The position numbers and the translations under genes were made by a program. A DNA stretch of 64,000 nt, taken from positions 310,001 to 374,000 of the forward strand of contig NZ_CP090438.1 of the NCBI RefSeq assembly GCF_021441885.1, read 5' to 3'. A model generated the notes under the pieces. It did no database searches. It was not told the origin of the DNA and saw only the letters and a program-made list of their open reading frames with translations. How positions within the stretch are numbered: the stretch's first letter is position 1; each line of letters starts with the position of its first letter. The stretch comes from Vibrio maritimus. GTDB taxonomy: Bacteria; Pseudomonadota; Gammaproteobacteria; Enterobacterales; Vibrionaceae. Positions 8,603 through 26,126 of this stretch are shown here, piece after piece.

Positions 8603-8816
8603 TTTGTTGTTCAGTTTTATAACTCGTGGCTGATAAGTGAGTAGTAGGAACTATTATTCAGTGACTTGTCTCTTTATACCTTATCCTGTGCTTCGGAAAA
8701 GCAAGAGAGAGAATAGGTGGCTGTTCGAAAGTTAACTATATAAATGCCAAATTCACGGCACTTGGTATGTTTTTTCTTCAAACACGTCATTTTTGAATTT
8801 TTTATCAAGAAAAGGC
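8603..8816. other. Gene-free stretch between HD-GYP gene and rrn promoters
   Basis: No coding frame with family resemblance is visible. The last 60 bases before the P1 -35 are A/T-rich (TTTTTTCTTC, TTTTTGAATTTTTTATC), consistent with an UP element or a Fis-bound region. A 66-residue minus-strand frame at 8674-8874 overlaps the promoter and looks spurious. Confidence 0.5.
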
Positions 8817-8844
8817 TTGCCAAGATGAATCGGTTCTCTATAAT
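8817..8844 (+). promoter_or_regulatory. rRNA operon 1 promoter P1
   Basis: TTGCCA at 8817, a 16-base spacer, then TATAAT at 8839-8844 and a GCGCTTCC GC-rich discriminator. Short spacer plus GC-rich discriminator is the usual design of growth-rate and ppGpp-controlled rrn promoters. Confidence 0.75.
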
Positions 8845-8965
8845 GCGCTTCCACTGACACGGCAGAGCCCACAAGGGTTCAAGGCGATAGTCAGTAAGGC
8901 ATTCAGCTTACAAGATGGTCTTCTAGTTAGATTTGAAAAAATCAAAAATAATTAGAAAAAAGTGT

Positions 8966-8993
8966 TTGACACTGAGAATTATCTCGCTAGAAT
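8966..8993 (+). promoter_or_regulatory. rRNA operon 1 promoter P2
   Basis: TTGACA at 8966, a 16-base spacer, then TAGAAT at 8988-8993 with a GCCGCC discriminator. Upstream runs of A (GAAAAAATCAAAAATAATTAG, split across 8936-8956) look like an UP element. Confidence 0.8.
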
Positions 8994-9253
8994 AGCCGCC
9001 TCTTCAGACGAAACGCAGCAGCGAGCAGTTGAAGAGATGTTCTTTAAAAATATAGACCTATCAATCTGTGTGGGCACTCGTTGATGATAATCAAATTAGA
9101 TATTTCTCTTAATAAAGAGCGGTATCAAATTAGGTTTCAATGAAACGAAGTGACCATTGAATCGAAAGATTCAGCACAGTCAATTCAAACATTACTTATG
9201 TAATGTTCAGTATTCATTGAGCCTCCCCTATTTATTTAGGGAATCAAAACTTT
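8994..9253 (+). other. rrn operon 1 leader with boxA and 16S processing arm
   Basis: The leader RNA carries a boxA-like antitermination site, GTTCTTTAAAAAT at 9039-9051. The segment at about 9055-9084 (ACCTATCAATCTGTGTG...CACTCG) is complementary to bases about 10821-10850 downstream of 16S. The two form the long RNase III processing stem that releases pre-16S. The same segment recurs in the leader of operon 2. Confidence 0.75.
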
Positions 9254-10805
<1,552 letters not shown>

Positions 10806-10927
10806 TACGAAAGATTATTGCGATGAGTGTTCACACAGATTGATTAGGTTTGTAAAGATAAAGAGATTTTGTTTTTGCTGAAAAGCGAAAGCAGAAAATA
10901 GTAAGTGCCCAACACTTACTGCTTAGT

Positions 10928-11003
10928 GTCCCGTTCGTCTAGAGGCCTAGGACACCGCCCTTTCACGGCGGTAACAGGGGTTCGACTCCCCTACGGGATA
11001 CCA
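10928..11003 (+). tRNA. tRNA-Glu (anticodon TTC) in 16S-23S spacer of operon 1
   Basis: 76 bases. Acceptor GTCCCGT/ACGGGAT (position 1-72 is a G-U pair), discriminator A, encoded CCA. The anticodon loop CTTTCAC gives TTC. The body is close to E. coli tRNA-Glu. Confidence 0.97.
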
Positions 11004-11340
11004 TCTTTAAGCGCATTTCTTAAGTGTTCTTAAAAATGGTTACTTCATTACGAAGTGATTAGCTCTTTAAAAATTTGGAAAGCTGACAGATAACAATTTG
11101 ATTGATTGTTATCTATTAAAAGTTCTCAAATCCTATATCGAAAGATGTAGGTACCAACACACATTCAAGTGTTCTTGGGAATCACGAAAGTGATTCATAT
11201 TTGAGTCCGGCAAAATCGAGTCTGCATCATGTATAAAAATTGCAGACAACTTTGGTTGTTTACCAGTTTGTCTTCACTTTTCAAAAGTGAAAGCAAATGC
11301 ACAATCTCAAGATTTCATCTGAAACTCTTTGGGGTTGTAT
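11004..11340 (+). other. 16S-23S spacer of operon 1, 3' part
   Basis: Holds a second boxA (GCTCTTTAAAAAT, 11062-11074). It ends in GGGGTTGTAT, which with the first bases of 23S pairs with CTTAACCATACAACACCC after the 23S gene; this is the pre-23S RNase III stem. No coding gene is seen. Confidence 0.7.
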
Positions 11341-14227
<2,887 letters not shown>

Positions 14228-14315
14228 TACAACACCCAAAGGGTTTTGATGGACTCAAAGTAAGAACATTGAATGTGTATGAGAACGCATTAACAGCTTT
14301 CCGAATTAAAGAATT

Positions 14316-14435
14316 TGCTTGGCGACCATAGCGTTGTGGACCCACCTGACTCCATGCCGAACTCAGAAGTGAAACGCAATAGCGCCGATGGTAGTGTGGG
14401 GCTTCCCCATGTGAGAGTAGGACATCGCCAGGCTT
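14316..14435 (+). rRNA. rrf: 5S ribosomal RNA (operon 1)
   Basis: 120 bases, TGCTTGGCG to GCCAGGCTT. The core ACTCCATGCCGAACTCAGAA and GGGGCTTCCCCATGTGAGAG are typical. It looks identical to the operon 2 copy. No tRNA follows this copy. Confidence 0.97.
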
Positions 14436-14503
14436 TAATTTTGACTTGTCTTTAAGTAGACGGGTCACCATAAAGTTTTAAGAGATTTTCTTAGAGTTTT
14501 ATG
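14436..14503 (+). other. Inter-operon region with hairpin but no clear terminator
   Basis: A 9-bp hairpin with two G-U pairs (GACTTGTCT / AGACGGGTC, about 14442-14465) follows the 5S gene, but no T-run follows it. Read-through from operon 1 into operon 2 is therefore possible. Nothing else is recognised. Confidence 0.45.
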
Positions 14504-14531
14504 TTGACTTTCAAAGTGGAAAGCGTATTAT
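14504..14531 (+). promoter_or_regulatory. rRNA operon 2 promoter
   Basis: TTGACT at 14504, a 16-base spacer, then TATTAT at 14526-14531 with an ACGCG discriminator. Only one convincing promoter is seen here, whereas operon 1 has two. Confidence 0.75.
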
Positions 14532-14784
14532 ACGCGTCCTGCTTAAGTGCTAAGGCACTGAAAGCAAAGCTCTTTAACAATATAAACCTATCAATCTGTG
14601 TGGGCACTCGTTGATGATAATCAAATTAGATACTTCGGTATCAAATTAGGTTTTCAATGAACTGAGTGACCAATCAAGTCGAAAGACTTGGCACAGTCAA
14701 TTCATTATCGTTCTGTTGTAACGATAATAGCTTTAGATTACTAAGGTAGTTTAAAGTCAGTATTCATTGAGCCGACAAAATCTT
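14532..14784 (+). other. rrn operon 2 leader with boxA and 16S processing arm
   Basis: boxA GCTCTTTAACAAT lies at 14569-14581. The processing-stem arm CCTATCAATCTGTGTGGGCA is shared with the operon 1 leader. The rest of the leader diverges from operon 1, including a self-complementary ATTATCGTT...AACGATAAT hairpin around 14704-14729. Confidence 0.7.
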
Positions 14785-16336
<1,552 letters not shown>

Positions 16337-16414
16337 TACGAAAGATTATTGCGATGAGTGTTCACACAGATTGATTAGGTTTGTAAGTTAAGAGTAAGGA
16401 AACCTTTTCCAGAT

Positions 16415-16490
16415 GGGGCTATAGCTCAGCTGGGAGAGCGCTTCGCTGGCAGCGAAGAGGTCTGCGGTTCGATCCCGCATAGCTCCACCA
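16415..16490 (+). tRNA. tRNA-Ala (anticodon GGC) in 16S-23S spacer of operon 2
   Basis: 76 bases. GGGGCTA acceptor, TAGCTCC, discriminator A and encoded CCA. The anticodon arm is CTTCG-CTGGCAG-CGAAG, so the anticodon is GGC. E. coli rrn spacers carry the TGC isoacceptor, so GGC here differs from that model. Confidence 0.95.
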
Positions 16491-16803
16491 TCTTTAAGTG
16501 TTTTCTCTCGAGAATATTTAAAAATGGTTACTTATTTAAAGTAATTAGCTCTTTAACAATTTGGAAAGCTGACGAATAAGAATTGATTATTCTTATTCAA
16601 TTAAAAGTTCTCAAATCCTAATTCTTAGAATTAGGTACCAACACACATTCAAGTGTTCTTGGGAATAGCGAAAGCTATTCATATTTGAGTCCGGCAAAAT
16701 CGAGTCTGCACATGTATAAAAATGCAGACAACTTTGGTTGTTTGACCGTTTGCTTTCACTTTTCAAAAGTGAAGACAAATAGAAAGACCCTTTGGGGTTG
16801 TAT
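16491..16803 (+). other. 16S-23S spacer of operon 2, 3' part
   Basis: Carries boxA GCTCTTTAACAAT at 16548-16560 and the 5' arm of the pre-23S stem just before 16804. Large parts match the operon 1 spacer, with paired changes in small hairpins (for example GGGAATAGCGAAAGCTATTC here, where operon 1 has AATCACGAAAGTGATT). No coding gene is seen. Confidence 0.7.
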
Positions 16804-19689
<2,886 letters not shown>

Positions 19690-19778
19690 TACAACACCCA
19701 AAGGGTTTTGATGGACTCAAAGCAAGAACGAATTGAATGTGTATGAGAACGCATTAACAGCTTTCCGAATTAAGAATT

Positions 19779-19898
19779 TGCTTGGCGACCATAGCGTTGT
19801 GGACCCACCTGACTCCATGCCGAACTCAGAAGTGAAACGCAATAGCGCCGATGGTAGTGTGGGGCTTCCCCATGTGAGAGTAGGACATCGCCAGGCTT
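19779..19898 (+). rRNA. rrf: 5S ribosomal RNA (operon 2)
   Basis: 120 bases, TGCTTGGCG to GCCAGGCTT, matching the operon 1 5S. It is followed after 38 bases by tRNA-Asp. Confidence 0.97.
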
Positions 19899-19936
19899 TA
19901 AATTTTGGACACTTGCATTAGCGAGTATACCACTGC

Positions 19937-20013
19937 GGAGTGGTAGTTCAGTTGGTTAGAATACCGGCCTGTCACGCCGGGGGTCGCGGGTTCGAGTCCC
20001 GTCCACTCCGCCA
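19937..20013 (+). tRNA. tRNA-Asp (anticodon GTC), distal gene of operon 2
   Basis: 77 bases. Acceptor GGAGTGG/CCACTCC, discriminator G, encoded CCA. The anticodon loop CTGTCAC gives GTC. A tRNA-Asp at the 3' end of an rrn operon is also seen in E. coli rrnC and rrnH. Confidence 0.97.
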
Positions 20014-20021
20014 CTTATACT

Positions 20022-20050
20022 AAGCCCTAGTCGAAAGACTAGGGCTTTTT
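20022..20050 (+). terminator. Intrinsic terminator of rRNA operon 2
   Basis: An 11-bp stem AAGCCCTAGTC / GACTAGGGCTT with a GAAA tetraloop, followed by T. It is the first strong terminator after both rRNA operons. Confidence 0.92.
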
Positions 20051-20097
20051 ACATCTATAGCTTTTTGAAGTTCAATCCTCTGCCATTCAATAGATAC

Positions 20098-20124
20098 AAA
20101 AAAGGCGGTATTTCTACCGCCTTT
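20098..20124 (-). terminator. Terminator of lysC
   Basis: GGCGGTA-TTTC-TACCGCC, with a run of A on its left side that reads as T on the minus strand. It lies 17 bases past the lysC stop. Confidence 0.88.
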
Positions 20125-20140
20125 ATTTAATGTTTCCCGT

Positions 20141-21490
20141 CTACTCAAACAAGTCTTCATGCAATGCTTTTACCGCATCTTTAGCTTCGCCTTCGTCTAG
20201 AAGGAAGCAAAGGTTATGTGGGCTAGCGCCATAGCAGATCATGCGAATATTGAAGCTGTCTAGAGTATCGAATACTTCCGCAGCAGAGCCCTTAGTCTCA
20301 CTCATTTGGTTGCCGATAAGCGCGACAAGGCTAAGCCCTTGTTTGACTTCAACAGTACAAAGTTGCTCTAGTTCTTGCTGTGCTTCAAGTGGGAGCTCTG
20401 GTGCACCGCCACCCGTGTCAGTTTGATCAAGTGTTAGAGAAACACTGACCTCAGAAGTCGTTACTAGATCAACAGAGATCTTGTGTTTAGCAAGCACTGT
20501 AAACACGTTTGCCAAGAAACCATAGGCTTGGAACATACGAGGGTTACGCAGTGTTACCATGGTTTGGTTATTGCGCAGAGCTAGTGCGCGGAATAGAGGT
20601 GCGCTCTCTACGGTTTGTCGTACCCAAGTGCCACCTTCTTGTGGTGCTTTCGATGAACCTACAAAAACTGGGATTTGATGACGCAGTGCAGGTAGTAGTG
20701 TTGAAGGGTGCAGGATCTTGGCACCGAAGTTAGCCATTTCAGAGGCTTCACTGAAGCTGATCTCTGGGATAGGACGAGCATTGGGTGCAATGCGTGGGTC
20801 GGTAGTGTAGATACCAGGTACGTCGGTCCAGATTTCAAGACCTGCAGCTTCTACGGCTTCAGCGATAAGTGCCGCGCTGTAATCACTACCACCACGACCT
20901 AATGTCGTTGTCTCGCCATCTTCATCAGAGCCGATAAAGCCCTGCGTAACCACTACGTGCTGCTTACAAAGAGGAACCAGCTTCTCGCTCGCTGCTGCTT
21001 TGGTTGCTTCGATGTTTGGTTCTGCTTTACCGTAATCACTGTCTGTCTTAAGCGCTTCACGAATATCAAAACGCACCGCATCGATACCACGTTCTTGCAT
21101 TAAGCGAGTCAGGATGTGTGTCGACATACGTTCACCACATGCCACTAGGTGGTCGGTAAGCTTTGGAGTCGCGGCAATGCAAGCGGCTTCCGATAGCGTC
21201 GCTACCTTATCGATCAGAGCGTCTACACGTGCTTCAATAGAGCTGACATCATTAAGCTTTGACATGATGTCGGTATGGATATTGCGAAGCTTGCTAATGA
21301 GCTCAGCGCGACGAGTCTCGTCTTTAACGCCATTTGCAAGTTCAACCAAGATGTTGGTCACGCCTGAACAAGCGCTGCTAACAACCAATTTGGTTTGCGG
21401 GTTATTTTCGATGATTTCGGCACAACGGCTCATGGCTTCGAAGTTGGCGACGCTAGTTCCGCCAAATTTAGCTACATTGAATGCGCTCAC
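20141..21490 (-). CDS. lysC: Lysine-sensitive aspartokinase III
   Basis: Phosphorylates L-aspartate, the first step toward lysine, diaminopimelate, methionine and threonine. The kinase domain starts with KFGGTSVANFEAM (residues 8-20). It also carries TLGRGGSDYSAALIA and WTDVPGIYTTDPRI. Two ACT regulatory domains fill about residues 305-449, giving lysine feedback in this family. At 449 residues it equals E. coli LysC. The start is GTG 21490 with GGAG seven bases upstream. A lysine riboswitch lies in its leader, so both enzyme and mRNA respond to lysine. The class V aminotransferase is divergent. Confidence 0.96.
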   Translation of the reverse strand: MSAFNVAKFGGTSVANFEAMSRCAEIIENNPQTKLVVSSACSGVTNILVELANGVKDETRRAELISKLRNIHTDIMSKLNDVSSIEARVDALIDKVATLSEAACIAATPKLTDHLVACGERMSTHILTRLMQERGIDAVRFDIREALKTDSDYGKAEPNIEATKAAASEKLVPLCKQHVVVTQGFIGSDEDGETTTLGRGGSDYSAALIAEAVEAAGLEIWTDVPGIYTTDPRIAPNARPIPEISFSEASEMANFGAKILHPSTLLPALRHQIPVFVGSSKAPQEGGTWVRQTVESAPLFRALALRNNQTMVTLRNPRMFQAYGFLANVFTVLAKHKISVDLVTTSEVSVSLTLDQTDTGGGAPELPLEAQQELEQLCTVEVKQGLSLVALIGNQMSETKGSAAEVFDTLDSFNIRMICYGASPHNLCFLLDEGEAKDAVKALHEDLFE

Positions 21491-21594
21491 AGTGTTTCTC
21501 CAGGACTTCCAGTTAAAGTTTAAGGTTGGTAACCCAACATCCGATGTTTGAAGAGAGAAATAGAGCAGAGGAATATGAATATTAGAATAGACCT

Positions 21595-21759
21595 CAGAAG
21601 CTCTTCACCAATTCTTGGTGACAGTTAAAGGGATTCAGCCCATTTAACCGACAAACTAAATCCGACAAGTTTAGTTCATCTCGGCACTGCTCCCCATGAG
21701 TGAATTGTATTGAAGTTGCGGCTTCACAAATCACTTGCCTGGGCAGTGCTCCTCTTCCG
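21595..21759 (-). promoter_or_regulatory. Lysine riboswitch (L-box) aptamer upstream of lysC
   Basis: Reading the minus strand, CGGAAG (21759-21754) and CTTCTG (21600-21595) can close P1. Inside lie the conserved AGAGGAGC...TGCCCA, GGGGAGCAGTGCCGAG, GGGCTGAATCCC and GTCACC segments, which line up with the E. coli lysC riboswitch core. The aptamer ends about 105 bases before the GTG start. No T-run terminator is seen between aptamer and start, so control of translation initiation or RNA decay is more likely than attenuation. That last point is inference. Confidence 0.9.
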
Positions 21760-21979
21760 CTGCAGCATCGATAACGTCAATGAAAACGATTGGCTGCAGA
21801 TAGTGTGTTTATTCAACGTTTTTGCGTGTCAAAAGTCAATGGATGTTTATGCATTTCACATGAAAAACTTGAGTGGTTGGATGTTGCAAAAATGTTGTTT
21901 TTTCGCCATTGTAGATGGCATTGACGTCCAAAGTGATGTTTTTCCCAACAACTACAATAACCTAATAGGATAACTGCCC
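21760..21979. promoter_or_regulatory. Divergent promoter region, lysC / class V aminotransferase
   Basis: Together with the riboswitch this makes a 489-base gene-free gap. On the lysC strand a TTGACT...17 bases...TTGAAT pair and a nearby TTGACA are possible promoter elements, neither strong. A small hairpin GCCAT-TGTAG-ATGGC (21905-21919) lies on the aminotransferase side. Nothing else is recognised. Confidence 0.35.
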
Positions 21980-23098
21980 ATGACCATTTCAAGCTTTGTG
22001 CCCCCTCACCGAACCCTAATGGGACCTGGCCCATCCGATATCTATCCGCAAGTGTTGCAGGCCTTAAGCCGCCCAACGATAGGTCACCTTGATCCGCTTT
22101 TTATCGGGATGATGGATGAGCTTAAGGCGCTACTGAAATACGCATTCCAAACCGAGAATGAATTTACAATCGCGGTCTCGGCTCCGGGTAGTGCGGGTAT
22201 GGAAACTTGCTTTGTAAACCTAGTCGAGCCGGGCGATAAGGTTATCGTGTGCCGTAACGGCGTGTTTGGTGAGCGCATGCGTGAGAACGTGGTTCGCTGT
22301 GGCGGTGAAGCGATTGTAGTGGATGATGAGTGGGGAGCGCCTGTTTCGGTACCGAAAGTCGAACAGGCGATAGCTGAGCATCCTGATGCGAAGATCCTTG
22401 CGTTTGTGCACGCTGAGACCTCTACTGGTGCAGTGACTGATGCTAAAGCGTTAGGTGCGCTTGCTAAGCAGCACAACATGCTATCTATTGTGGATGCAGT
22501 AACCTCGCTTGGTGGTGTTCCACTATTGGTAGACGAGTGGCAGTTGGATGCCGTTTACTCAGGTAGCCAGAAGTGTTTGTCTTGTGTTCCTGGTTTATCG
22601 CCAGTCACCCTGTCCCCTGCAGCCATTGAAGTTATTAAGTCCCGACAAGCGCCTGTTCAGAGCTGGTTCTTGGATCAGAGCTTGGTGTTAGGTTATTGGA
22701 GTGGGGAAGGTAAGCGTAGTTATCACCACACAGCACCAGTAAACAGCCTTTACGCGCTTCATGAGTCCTTGGTGCTTTTGAAGAATGAAGGCCTTGAGAA
22801 TGCGTGGCAGCGCCATAAAGATATGCATATGTTGCTACGTGAAGGGCTCGAAAACCTGGGGCTGAGTTTTGTGGTTGAAGAACAAAGTCGTCTGCCGCAA
22901 CTTAATGCTGTCTATCTTCCAGAAGGCGTGGATGATGCCGCGGTAAGGTCGCAGCTGTTAGAAGAGTACAACCTTGAGATTGGAGCCGGTCTGGGAGCGC
23001 TCGCAGGAAAAGCATGGCGTATTGGTTTGATGGGTTATGGAGCCCGAAGAGAGAACGTCGCGCTTTGCTTGAAGGCTCTAGAGACCGTGTTGAAGTAA
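21980..23098 (+). CDS. Class V PLP aminotransferase (alanine-glyoxylate / serine-pyruvate type)
   Basis: A PLP-dependent enzyme of the AGXT-like branch of class V; its members move the amino group of alanine or serine to glyoxylate or pyruvate. It opens with the family signature LMGPGPSDIYPQVL. It has the substrate-facing GSAGMETCFVNL region, the cofactor aspartate in SIVDAVTSLGGVPL, and the Schiff-base lysine K198 in SGSQKCLSCVPGL. The C-terminal RIGLMGYGA is typical. The length of 372 is normal. The ATG has AGGA about 9 bases upstream. The gene is divergent from lysC and ends in its own terminator. The true substrate pair cannot be read from sequence. Confidence 0.85.
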   Translation: MTISSFVPPHRTLMGPGPSDIYPQVLQALSRPTIGHLDPLFIGMMDELKALLKYAFQTENEFTIAVSAPGSAGMETCFVNLVEPGDKVIVCRNGVFGERMRENVVRCGGEAIVVDDEWGAPVSVPKVEQAIAEHPDAKILAFVHAETSTGAVTDAKALGALAKQHNMLSIVDAVTSLGGVPLLVDEWQLDAVYSGSQKCLSCVPGLSPVTLSPAAIEVIKSRQAPVQSWFLDQSLVLGYWSGEGKRSYHHTAPVNSLYALHESLVLLKNEGLENAWQRHKDMHMLLREGLENLGLSFVVEEQSRLPQLNAVYLPEGVDDAAVRSQLLEEYNLEIGAGLGALAGKAWRIGLMGYGARRENVALCLKALETVLK

Positions 23099-23115
23099 GC
23101 TCAGTCCTTCAAACA

Positions 23116-23157
23116 TAAAAAAAGCCGAGAGTGTTACCACTCTCGGCTTCTGTTTTT
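23116..23157. terminator. Bidirectional terminator, aminotransferase / valS
   Basis: AGCCGAGAGTG-TTAC-CACTCTCGGCT has seven A before it and a CTGTTTTTT tail after. It serves the two convergent genes. Confidence 0.9.
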
Positions 23158-23169
23158 TAGACTTGCTAA

Positions 23170-26028
23170 TTAAAGTGCAGCAATAGTTTGCTTTTGCTCT
23201 TCAAGCTTAACTAGCGTTTCTTTGTAGCCTTCTAGCTTCTCACGCTCTTTAGCAACGACTGCTTCAGGTGCTTTTGCTACGAAGCCTTCGTTGCCTAGCT
23301 TACCTTCGATACGCTTGATCTCGCCTTGAGTCTTAGCGATCTCTTTCGCTAGACGATCCAACTCAGCGTCTTTGTCGATAAGACCTGCCATTGGGATCAT
23401 CAGCTCAGACTTACCAACCAGTGCGGTTGCACATGCTGGAGTCTCTTCGCCTTCAGCCAGTACCTTGATGTCTTCTAGTTTAGCTAGCGAAGCGAGTACC
23501 GCTTTGTTTGCTTCAAGGCGTGCTGCGTCTTTCTCGTCAGCAACTTTCAGCATTACATCCAGACCTTTGCTTGGGGCAATGTCGTACTCTGCACGAAGGT
23601 TACGGATGCTAGTGATGAATGCTTTCACCCATTCGATATCATCAAGCGCTTCTTGGTTGAAGTTCGCTTCCTCAAACTGAGGCAGAGCTTGAAGCATAAT
23701 TGTGTCGCCTTCAACACCGTCTACTAGCGGTTTCACGCTTTGCCAGATAGTTTCAGTGATGTATGGCAGTACTGGGTGAGCAAGACGAAGTGTCTTCTCA
23801 AGTACAGTGATCAGCGTGCGACGTGTACCGCGTTGCTGTGCTTCGTTACCTTTCCATAGAACTGGCTTAGTAAGCTCTAGGTACCAGTCACAGAATTGGT
23901 TCCAGATGAACTCGTAGATAGTGTTCGCAGCCATGTCTAGACGGTAGTTGTCTAGGTGAGCGTTAAACTCTTTTGCTGCTAGTTCAAACTGAGACTCGAT
24001 CCACTTGTCTGCTAGTGAGTACTCGATGTTACCTTCGCCGAAGCCACAATCTTGGTCTTCAGTGTTCATCAGTACGTAACGGCTTGCGTTCCACAGCTTG
24101 TTACAGAAGTTACGGTAACCCTCAAGACGCTTCATATCCCAGTTGATATCGCGACCGGTAGACGCCATTGCTGCAAGAGTGAAGCGAAGTGCGTCAGTAC
24201 CGTATGGTTCAATGCCATCTTCGAACGTCTTGCGTGTGTTTTTCTCGATCTTCTTCGCTAGTTGAGGCTGCATCATGTTGCCAGTACGCTTCTCAACCAG
24301 AGACTCTAGGTCGATACCATCAATCATATCGATTGGGTCAAGCACGTTACCTTTTGACTTCGACATCTTGTCGCCGTTCTCGTCACGGATTAGGCCCGTA
24401 ACGTAAACTGTCTTAAATGGTACTTGTGGCTTACCGTTTTCATCTTTACAGAAGTGCATGGTCATCATGATCATGCGCGCAACCCAGAAGAAGATGATGT
24501 CGAAACCTGTTACCAGTACGTCTGACGGGTGGAAGGTTTTTAGATCTTCAGTGTTTTCTGGCCAGCCTTGCGTGCCGAATGTCCATAGTGCAGAAGAGAA
24601 CCAAGTATCCAGTACGTCATCGTCTTGACGCAGTACAACAACTGGAGCCAAACCGTTCTTCTCACGAACTTCTTCTTCAGTGCGACCTACGTATACATTG
24701 CCGTCGTTGTCGTACCATGCAGGGATACGGTGACCCCACCAAAGCTGACGAGAGATACACCAGTCTTGAATGTCGCGCATCCAAGAGAAGTACATGTTTT
24801 CGTATTGCTTAGGTACGAACTGGATTTCGCCGTCTTCAACGGCTTTGGTAGCTGTTTCAGCAAGAGGGGCAGTACGAACGTACCATTGGTCCGTTAGCAT
24901 TGGCTCAATAACCACGCCGCCACGGTCGCCGTAAGGAACCGTTAGGTCGTGATCTTTGATCTCATCAAGAAGACCCAGCTCTTCGAATTCTGCCACGATA
25001 GCTTTACGAGCAGCAAAGCGCTCCATGCCGTGGTATTTCGCTGGAAGCTCGGTTGCGTATGCATCGCTTGCTTCACCGTTGGTGTTAAATACTTCAGCGG
25101 CGTCACGGATGTTGGCATCGAAGGTTAGGATGTTGATCATCGGTAGTTGATGACGTTTACCTACCTCGTAGTCATTGAAATCGTGTGCAGGTGTGATCTT
25201 CACACAGCCCGTGCCTTTTTCCATATCGGCATGCTCGTCACCCACGATAGGGATGCGGCGATCAACGATAGGAAGCAGGATTTCTTTACCAATAAGATCT
25301 TTGTAGCGCGGATCTTCTGGGTTTACGGCAACGCCAGTATCACCAAGCATGGTTTCAGGACGTGTCGTTGCAACAACGATGTAGTCTTTGCCTTCAGCGG
25401 TCTTAACGCCATCCGCTAGTGGGTAGCGGAAGTGCCACATGTGGCCTTTTTTGTCTTTGTTTTCTACTTCTAGATCTGAGATTGCTGTGTGTAGCTTTGG
25501 ATCCCAGTTAACCAGACGCTTACCGCGGTAGATGAGGTCGTCTTCGTATAGGCGAACAAAGACTTCTTGAACGGCGTTAGACAGGCCTTCATCCATAGTA
25601 AAGCGCTCACGATCCCAATCGACAGAAGCACCTAGGCGACGAAGCTGTTTAGTGATCGTGCCACCAGACTCGCCTTTCCATTCCCAGATTTTGTCGATGA
25701 ACGCATCACGACCGTAATCGTGCTTGGTTTTGCCTTCTTCTGCAGCGATCTTGCGCTCAACAACCATTTGCGTTGCGATACCCGCGTGGTCGGTACCTAC
25801 CTGCCAAAGGGTGTTCTTGCCTTTCATGCGCTCAGCACGGATTAGTGTATCCATGATGGTATCTTGGAAAGCGTGACCCATGTGTAAGCTACCAGTGACG
25901 TTCGGTGGCGGGATCATGATGCTGTATGATTCTTTAGATGTGTCACCGTGTGGCTTAAAGTAGCCTTTCTCTTCCCAAGTCTGGTACAGAGCTTGTTCGA
26001 TAGATTGTGGGTTATATGTCTTTTCCAT
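23170..26028 (-). CDS. valS: Valyl-tRNA synthetase
   Basis: A class I synthetase that charges tRNA-Val with valine and edits misactivated threonine. The HIGH-type motif is in PPPNVTGSLHMGHAF (about residues 41-55). The KMSKS motif is in DKMSKSKGNVLD (near residue 555). The editing domain lies between them and begins around the TTRPETMLGDT motif. A C-terminal coiled coil (about 885-952, rich in Glu and Lys) binds the tRNA elbow. The length of 952 matches Vibrio/E. coli ValS. holC lies just upstream, as in E. coli, where the order is pepA-holC-valS. Confidence 0.98.
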   Translation of the reverse strand: MEKTYNPQSIEQALYQTWEEKGYFKPHGDTSKESYSIMIPPPNVTGSLHMGHAFQDTIMDTLIRAERMKGKNTLWQVGTDHAGIATQMVVERKIAAEEGKTKHDYGRDAFIDKIWEWKGESGGTITKQLRRLGASVDWDRERFTMDEGLSNAVQEVFVRLYEDDLIYRGKRLVNWDPKLHTAISDLEVENKDKKGHMWHFRYPLADGVKTAEGKDYIVVATTRPETMLGDTGVAVNPEDPRYKDLIGKEILLPIVDRRIPIVGDEHADMEKGTGCVKITPAHDFNDYEVGKRHQLPMINILTFDANIRDAAEVFNTNGEASDAYATELPAKYHGMERFAARKAIVAEFEELGLLDEIKDHDLTVPYGDRGGVVIEPMLTDQWYVRTAPLAETATKAVEDGEIQFVPKQYENMYFSWMRDIQDWCISRQLWWGHRIPAWYDNDGNVYVGRTEEEVREKNGLAPVVVLRQDDDVLDTWFSSALWTFGTQGWPENTEDLKTFHPSDVLVTGFDIIFFWVARMIMMTMHFCKDENGKPQVPFKTVYVTGLIRDENGDKMSKSKGNVLDPIDMIDGIDLESLVEKRTGNMMQPQLAKKIEKNTRKTFEDGIEPYGTDALRFTLAAMASTGRDINWDMKRLEGYRNFCNKLWNASRYVLMNTEDQDCGFGEGNIEYSLADKWIESQFELAAKEFNAHLDNYRLDMAANTIYEFIWNQFCDWYLELTKPVLWKGNEAQQRGTRRTLITVLEKTLRLAHPVLPYITETIWQSVKPLVDGVEGDTIMLQALPQFEEANFNQEALDDIEWVKAFITSIRNLRAEYDIAPSKGLDVMLKVADEKDAARLEANKAVLASLAKLEDIKVLAEGEETPACATALVGKSELMIPMAGLIDKDAELDRLAKEIAKTQGEIKRIEGKLGNEGFVAKAPEAVVAKEREKLEGYKETLVKLEEQKQTIAAL

Positions 26029-26126
26029 AGCTTTCTTGGATACTTACTTTAATCTGTGAAAGAAATTTGCCAAACCTTATAAATAAACGAGAGTGTGTCG
26101 CGCTTACTTATAAGGATTGACCTTGA

